Both the position numbers and the translations under genes were made by a program. From DATDCV01 sp036524155 (GTDB lineage Bacteria > Verrucomicrobiota > Verrucomicrobiia > Limisphaerales > UBA8199): a stretch of 37,141 nucleotides of DNA. Below the pieces are notes generated by a model. The model had not been told where the DNA came from and did not search any database. It saw only the letters and a program-made list of their open reading frames with translations. The DNA lies in the NCBI GenBank assembly GCA_036524155.1, contig DATDCV010000118.1, positions 1 through 37,141 of the forward strand, written 5' to 3'. Positions 33,016 through 37,141 of the stretch are shown piece by piece (positions within the stretch are counted from its first letter, which is position 1; every line of letters starts with the position of its first letter).

Positions 33016-34332
33016 TCAGCGTCCTTTGGCGCGTTGATCGTCGAGCACTTTTTCGGCGTCGATTTGGTTGGCGTCGAGGGTAACGGGGCCGACGTTTTGT
33101 TCGAGGAGGATACCGGTCTTTTGCCTGCGTTCGGCGGCTGTGCGGGTGTCGCGGATCGTGTTGTGTTGGAATACGAGGTCGCGCGTTTCGCCGCGCACGC
33201 GGATGCCGGCGGCGTCCTGGGCGACGCCGTTGTTTTCGATAGAATTACTTTCGAGGCGATTGCGATGGCCGGCCATGCCTTCGGTTTCGTTTCGGAAGCA
33301 GATGCCGTCCTGATGGTTTCCGCGAACCTGGTTATTGCGCAGAAGGTTATCGGTGTCCTTATGGCCGATGGAAATTCCGTATCGGTGGTTGGCTTCGAGG
33401 ACGTTTTCCTCGAAGAGGCCTTGCTTGACACGCCAGCAAAGGAACAGGCCATCCTCGCCGTTGTCCCGGGCGATGCATTTCCGCACGACAGGCCGCTGCG
33501 ATCCGCTGCCCGGGTGCAGGCCCAAGCCGCGGTTGTTCTCGCTGACGCACGCCAGGACGGTTACGTCGTTGCATTGCTGGAAACTGATGCCGTCGCCGTG
33601 GTAGTTCCGGACGGTGCACCGTTCGAGGACCGTTCCGGGGCAGCGGTAAAGGAAAATGCCTCCGCCGCGGCAGCCGTTCAGGGCGACGTTTTCGCCCGCA
33701 TTCCCGTCGATGGTCAGGTCCTGAACTTTGGCGTTATCGACGTGATAGCCGCTCACGACGGGAAAGACGGTGGCCGCCTGAGCACCGCTGGCGACCATGC
33801 AGTCGGCGTTAAGCGGGAGGCTGATGGAGAACGTGTCAGCATTCGCGCCGGTGATCCGGGCGACGGTGGTGTGAAAGCCGTTGGCGTTTTTGTCCCAGAT
33901 GGCAATGCCGTCCCCCACCGCGAAGCCGGACAGGTTGGCGAGGGTGATCTGCTCCTCGCCATAATCCCCGTCGAGCCTCAGCGGGGAGACGGCGGCAGGC
34001 GCCTTGCGCAGCACGGATTTTCCTGGTGCGCCGCGGACAGTGACCCGCGAACGAAGATGGAGCGAATCACGCATCAGGTATTCTCCCGGCCCAATCTCAA
34101 CGACGCCGCCGCCCAGCGCGGCGACGTAATCGACTGCGGCCTGGAGTGCGCGGTTGTCGGCACCGACGATATCGCCTTGCTCCACACCGACGCGGAGGAG
34201 GGGCAGGTGTTTCATGGGCGTGTGCATCGCGCCCTGGAGTTGAGTCAGGAGGGCGGGGTTGTCAGCTTGGACGGCAGCGGAGGGAAGCGCTAAAGCAAAT
34301 GCTCCGGCTGCCAGTATGGCTAAGTGTTTCAT
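33016..34332 (-). CDS. Secreted right-handed parallel beta-helix protein
   Basis: 438 residues from the ATG at 34332 (10 nt after the stop of the upstream C25-type gene); a start at 34356 is possible but overlaps that gene. The signal peptide is MKHLAILAAGAFALALPSAAV. The start of the helix is seen at ADNRALQAAVDYVAALGGGVVEIGPGEYLM. Regular Asn/Gly-rich coils then run over about 200-415 (CTVRNYHGDGISFQQCNDVTV, NVLEANHRYGISIGH, NSIENNGVAQDAAGI, NTIRDTRTA). These are PbH1-type repeats of pectate-lyase-like or alginate-epimerase-like enzymes. No catalytic residues can be assigned. It probably forms an operon with the C25-type peptidase. Confidence 0.8.
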   Translation of the reverse strand: MKHLAILAAGAFALALPSAAVQADNPALLTQLQGAMHTPMKHLPLLRVGVEQGDIVGADNRALQAAVDYVAALGGGVVEIGPGEYLMRDSLHLRSRVTVRGAPGKSVLRKAPAAVSPLRLDGDYGEEQITLANLSGFAVGDGIAIWDKNANGFHTTVARITGANADTFSISLPLNADCMVASGAQAATVFPVVSGYHVDNAKVQDLTIDGNAGENVALNGCRGGGIFLYRCPGTVLERCTVRNYHGDGISFQQCNDVTVLACVSENNRGLGLHPGSGSQRPVVRKCIARDNGEDGLFLCWRVKQGLFEENVLEANHRYGISIGHKDTDNLLRNNQVRGNHQDGICFRNETEGMAGHRNRLESNSIENNGVAQDAAGIRVRGETRDLVFQHNTIRDTRTAAERRQKTGILLEQNVGPVTLDANQIDAEKVLDDQRAKGR

Positions 34333-34342
34333 AAGTGGTGCT

Positions 34343-35743
34343 TTATGGTTGTCCATTGAACACTGGGAGGCTGGGGTCGCCGAAGAGCATGAATTTCATT
34401 CCCTGGAAGAAAATGCTCGGTGGATACCAGTCTTCGTTCGGTTTCAGGTTGTCCAGATGCTCTTGTTCGTAATAAAAGCGAAGGGCGCTTGCCCAGCAGT
34501 CGCCCAGGCGCGGTTGTTCGCCCCGAGCGATGGCGAGGACAAACCCCTTCACGAGAGTCAGCGCGCAGGGTTGGCTGCCGGTGTTGCAGCCGATATAAGC
34601 GACGGCGCCGTTCGGGCCGCGCTTGAGCATCTGCTCACCCAAGCCGGTGGGGTTGAATCTGCCGCGCTGGTACGGGTTGGGTGGCGGTGGAGGGGCAGGG
34701 AATATCTCGCGGTGGTCGCTGCCGGCATGCTCTTTGCCATCTACGTCTACGTAAGCGTCGTAAGGCGGCAAGGGGGCGAAGTAAGCGGTGCTACAACCCG
34801 CGGAAATCACCACGGGCAGACAGGCCTGGTTGGTGATTGAATCCAGGTCGCGGACGGAGAAGCACTGTTCCCAGGCATCGGGCTGGCCGTGGCCAGTGTG
34901 GACCAGCAGGCGCAGTCCTTCGTTGAGCAGAGCGCGAACCTGCGCGTGGTCGGGCGGCAACACGGTCGGCTTTTGGCCGCCATCCGAGAAGAAGCGCTTG
35001 TAGGCGGTCCAACTGTTAGAAAAGACGCCGGCAAGGTCATTGAGGAGGGGGCGGCTGTCGACCCACCCGCCGACCGCGAGAAAGCCGGCTCGTGGCGTGT
35101 TGGTTGTGTGACCACTGAGAACTGAGTTTTCATAGCGGATGGTTTTGGCAGCGACCAACTGAACCTCCTCCGGGGTGCTGGCAGGCCAACGGCCGACGGC
35201 GATCTCCGGCCGGTAGTCCACCGTGTCGTAGTTAATCGGGTCACGCTTGTTTTTCTCGCCGCGGACCTCGCCGAAGTAGCCGGCATGGAAGTCCTCTTTG
35301 CGAGCGTTCCAGTCGTCGAAGGTGCCGTCCGGTTTGGCGAGGTCGGCGTAGTAAAGGTCGCTCGGATAGAACGCGTAATCGAAGGCGGCTGGGGTTACGC
35401 GGTCGAGAACCATGAAGCGCACGGGGAGAACGTCGACATCACCCACCAGGAGAACGTAGCCGAGCCGTTTCCCGGACCACTGCTCGAATAGAAACCGTTT
35501 GAGTTTTTCGGGGTCATCAACGCCGTTGGAGTGCTTGAGGATGGACTCGAGAGACACCAACTCGGCGGACAACCGCTTTTGCTTATGCGCGATGAAGGCC
35601 CCAAGCGCGCCGTGAAAGGCATCCGGCGCAACCACCAGCAACTCGGCAGTCTGACCTGACAGCGGGCACCAACTGACGGCACATAACAGGAAAAGGAAGC
35701 TCTTCCTCAGTCGCAACTTACACCAGTTCATACGGCTCAGCAT
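34343..35743 (-). CDS. Secreted C25 (gingipain-like) cysteine peptidase
   Basis: 466 residues from the ATG at 35743; 35731 is an alternative, and a frame start at 35869 adds 42 residues. A signal peptide (LRKSFLFLLCAVSWCPLSG) is present. The catalytic domain shows the family pattern: VLLVGDVDVLP, FYPSDLYYADL, EIAVGRWPASTPEEV, the catalytic His in VHTGHGQPDAW, and the catalytic Cys in VISAGCSTAYF. The C-terminal part has AVAYIGCNTGSQ and FLLFGDP-like FMLFGDPSLPVF. Gingipain-type peptidases are clan CD, like caspases. The type IX sorting domain common in Bacteroidetes is not seen, so export is probably by Sec. It shares an operon with the beta-helix protein. Confidence 0.82.
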   Translation of the reverse strand: MLSRMNWCKLRLRKSFLFLLCAVSWCPLSGQTAELLVVAPDAFHGALGAFIAHKQKRLSAELVSLESILKHSNGVDDPEKLKRFLFEQWSGKRLGYVLLVGDVDVLPVRFMVLDRVTPAAFDYAFYPSDLYYADLAKPDGTFDDWNARKEDFHAGYFGEVRGEKNKRDPINYDTVDYRPEIAVGRWPASTPEEVQLVAAKTIRYENSVLSGHTTNTPRAGFLAVGGWVDSRPLLNDLAGVFSNSWTAYKRFFSDGGQKPTVLPPDHAQVRALLNEGLRLLVHTGHGQPDAWEQCFSVRDLDSITNQACLPVVISAGCSTAYFAPLPPYDAYVDVDGKEHAGSDHREIFPAPPPPPNPYQRGRFNPTGLGEQMLKRGPNGAVAYIGCNTGSQPCALTLVKGFVLAIARGEQPRLGDCWASALRFYYEQEHLDNLKPNEDWYPPSIFFQGMKFMLFGDPSLPVFNGQP

Positions 35744-35809
35744 CGGGAGTCCAGACTGAGCCTGCCGCAGCCACGAGGCAAGGGTAAAGGGACATCGGAT
35801 GTAACCCCC

Positions 35810-35919
35810 AGAAGGTGTGAAAAAATTGAAAAGAGCCGAAATTGGCAATCGCAAGTAGTTGGCTCTCAACGTGGGTGTTGAACATTTACTCGCGCTTCGC
35901 CAATTTTTTCACACCTTCT
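35810..35919. repeat. MITE-like 110-bp unit with perfect 19-bp inverted ends
   Basis: AGAAGGTGTGAAAAAATTG at 35810-35828 is perfectly repeated in inverse at 35901-35919. The 72-bp interior has no gene. The AT-rich inner end and defined length suggest a miniature inverted-repeat element. It abuts the next palindrome (35918-36039), sharing its last bases. Confidence 0.65.
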
Positions 35920-36039
35920 CAGTCTTGGGTCGGAGCGCCGATTTTTAATCGGCTTAAGCGGGCCGACAACCGCATGTAAACCGAGTGCCAAGCCGAGTGC
36001 TAAGCCGAGTGCAACTCGGCGCTCCGACCCAAGACTGAG
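35918..36039. repeat. 122-bp palindrome with perfect 24-bp arms
   Basis: The arms at 35918-35941 and 36016-36039 are perfectly complementary and begin CTCAGTCTTGGGTCGG. Inside, the word AAGCCGAGTGC or a near copy occurs about three times at 12-bp intervals (about 35980-36015). It starts within two bases of the end of the neighbouring 110-bp unit. Confidence 0.7.
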
Positions 36040-36392
36040 GGGACACCGTCGGATGGGCCGTCGGAAGCCTGGAGGGAGGGTGAACAGCTTTGCGTCCCGG
36101 GGAATCCCTTGGACCGTAGTTCTTTAATGCCCCAGAGCGGCGATCAGTATTCTCCGTGATTGAATGGGCAAGGGCGCCCGTGGTAGAAATGGCGCGACGA
36201 TCGAACGCAAAATATTCAGGGCTACGGGTTACCCGCCAACAACGGTGAGCTGCAGCAAAGTCCTCCGGCTCAAAGGCGCCAAAGTTTGGGTTGCTAATGA
36301 AGCCGGAATCACGGGTAATAGGCGGAGTAGAATTGACGGTTTTCAGAGCCCGGACATGGGGCGGTAACGCCGATCGGGATCAGCTTTTGACG

Positions 36393-37141
36393 ATGAGAAC
36401 TCTTTTGGTGCTGGCTGAGCATCCGGAATTAGCCGAGGCGGTGCAGGCTGCGGCAAATCCCGAACGGTTCCGTATGCTTCACCGGCTAAACGCGGCAGAA
36501 GCCGAGCCGCTGCTGGTTCACGGGCTGGTGGATGCGTGCATCCTCGACCTGGACCTGACGAGCGTGCAGGCGATCTGGGCGCTGGAAAAGCTGCGGCGCC
36601 GGGCGCCCCGATGCCCGGTGATTGTGTTTTCGAACGCGCGGCAACCGGAATGGGAGGAAGAAGCGGTTTTGCAGGGGGTCAGCCAGGTGTTGAGCAAGCC
36701 GTTGCGTCCGCGCTTGTTCGCGGCGGTGCTGGAACGGCTCTGGCCGGCGGCGCAGGCAGTAACTGCGGACCTGCTACCAGCGACGCACCCGGCGTCCGCG
36801 TTTACCCCGCCGGAATCGCCGGCCCTGGTCGGTTCAGCGGGCGTTTCCGCGTCATCGCAACTGCTGCCGGTGCTGCGGAATTTCTCCGGCATTCTGACCC
36901 AATCGCTGAACGCAGAGGGCATGCTGAAGCAATTCCTGCTGCTGCTGCGCGATATCTTGAGCATCAACCGCGCGGTGATATTCCTTCGCCAGCCGCTGGC
37001 CGAATTCGGAGGGGCGGCCGGGCTAGGTGAGAGCCGGCGATTGCGGGCCGTTTCGTCGGTCGGGCTGTCGCAAGGGCTGCTTGAGCACATCGAACTGTCG
37101 CTGGATGCAGGCATAGGCAGCCAGTTGCTGCGGCTGGGGCG
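36393..37141 (+). CDS. Response-regulator receiver with GAF-like domain (3' end outside window)
   Basis: The frame opens at ATG 36393 and is still open at the window edge, so the protein is partial (249 residues seen). The first ~120 residues look like a receiver: ACILDLDLTSV in the phosphoacceptor region (Asp candidates) and LSKPLRPRLF with the conserved Lys. The acidic pair is not typical at the N-terminus (LVLAEHPELAEAV), so it may be a degenerate receiver. From about residue 160 comes a region like the start of a GAF domain (SLNAEGMLKQFLLLLRDILSINRAVIFL). A PVC hybrid sensor is the best guess; the output domain is not visible. Confidence 0.7.
   Translation, partial: MRTLLVLAEHPELAEAVQAAANPERFRMLHRLNAAEAEPLLVHGLVDACILDLDLTSVQAIWALEKLRRRAPRCPVIVFSNARQPEWEEEAVLQGVSQVLSKPLRPRLFAAVLERLWPAAQAVTADLLPATHPASAFTPPESPALVGSAGVSASSQLLPVLRNFSGILTQSLNAEGMLKQFLLLLRDILSINRAVIFLRQPLAEFGGAAGLGESRRLRAVSSVGLSQGLLEHIELSLDAGIGSQLLRLG

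Larger units (their letters stand above)
35744..36392. other. 649-bp intergenic region with two nested inverted-repeat units
   Basis: This region, between the C25-type peptidase and a receiver-GAF gene, contains two inverted repeats (listed). A 67-codon plus-strand frame at 36164-36367 has no recognised features and no support, so it is not called as a gene. No promoter could be placed confidently. Confidence 0.6.

Noticed and set aside
32776..34293. 505-codon plus-strand frame opposite the beta-helix gene
   Set aside because: It is composition-driven (Val/Ala/Asp-rich), overlaps the end of the SGNH hydrolase gene and has no recognisable domain. The opposite strand has a signal peptide and beta-helix coils.
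35980..36016. Possible CRISPR-like array (three AAGCCGAGTGC words)
   Set aside because: The unit is about 12 bp with only a base or two between copies, there are no spacers, and no cas genes are nearby. It is part of a palindrome.
36164..36367. 67-codon plus-strand frame before the receiver-GAF gene
   Set aside because: It has no homology-like pattern, no convincing ribosome site and no conserved context. It is likely a chance frame.

Overview
The window looks like a chromosomal segment of a GC-rich verrucomicrobial or related PVC-group bacterium. This is inferred from the gene content: Tat-exported Gfo/Idh/MocA and sugar-phosphate-isomerase-like proteins, a Planctomycete-type cytochrome c, DUF362, secreted proteins ending in an FYR(V/I)-type tail, kelch remnants, and long intergenic palindromes. 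It is not a phylogenetic result. No tRNA, rRNA or CRISPR array was seen.

Layout. (1) 1-5026: a minus-strand run (small membrane protein, secretin N-domain protein without a channel, Gly/Pro-rich exported protein, c-type cytochrome cut by the window edge) lies divergent to an OmpR-type response regulator and its histidine kinase. Three copies of a 19-bp TTAAG direct-repeat site lie in front of these genes and form a candidate regulon. (2) 5112-9076: a Tat-exported oxidoreductase, a Tat-exported TIM-barrel isomerase-like protein and a secreted trimeric-fibre-like protein. (3) 9138-12371: a single-polypeptide MmeI-like (type IIL) restriction-modification enzyme with mosaic base composition, followed by a kelch-protein remnant. 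(4) 13033-16097: a second Gfo/Idh oxidoreductase and a URO-D-fold methyltransferase-like protein. (5) 16237-18251: the head of the S10 ribosomal operon (rpsJ-rplC-rplD-rplW) that stops after rplW. (6) 18376-19783: an insertion sequence with 29-bp inverted ends, two divergent genes and an internally deleted transposase. Its right end has lost the stop codon, so the transposase frame runs into a secreted beta-propeller protein. (7) 22024-23595: a [2Fe-2S]/ASKHA corrinoid-reductive-activator protein. (8) 23789-29196: FeoA, then hemH, hemG(hemY), hemN and hemE as a minus-strand haem operon. (9) 29348-30250: a membrane J-domain protein. (10) 30428-35743: a DUF362 protein, an SGNH hydrolase, and a beta-helix protein paired with a gingipain-like C25 peptidase. 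(11) 36393 to the end: a receiver-GAF regulator cut by the edge.

The intergenic regions are rich in long inverted repeats. Several share a GCGCACTCC core, one has perfect 34-bp arms, and one pair near 35.8-36.0 kb resembles MITEs.

The strongest leads are the TTAAG operator regulon, the stop-loss fusion at the insertion-sequence end (the element's inverted repeats encode the same C-terminal residues for both of its genes), the mosaic MmeI-like enzyme and the truncated S10 operon. I did not find a multi-gene defence system or a clear candidate for an entirely new system.
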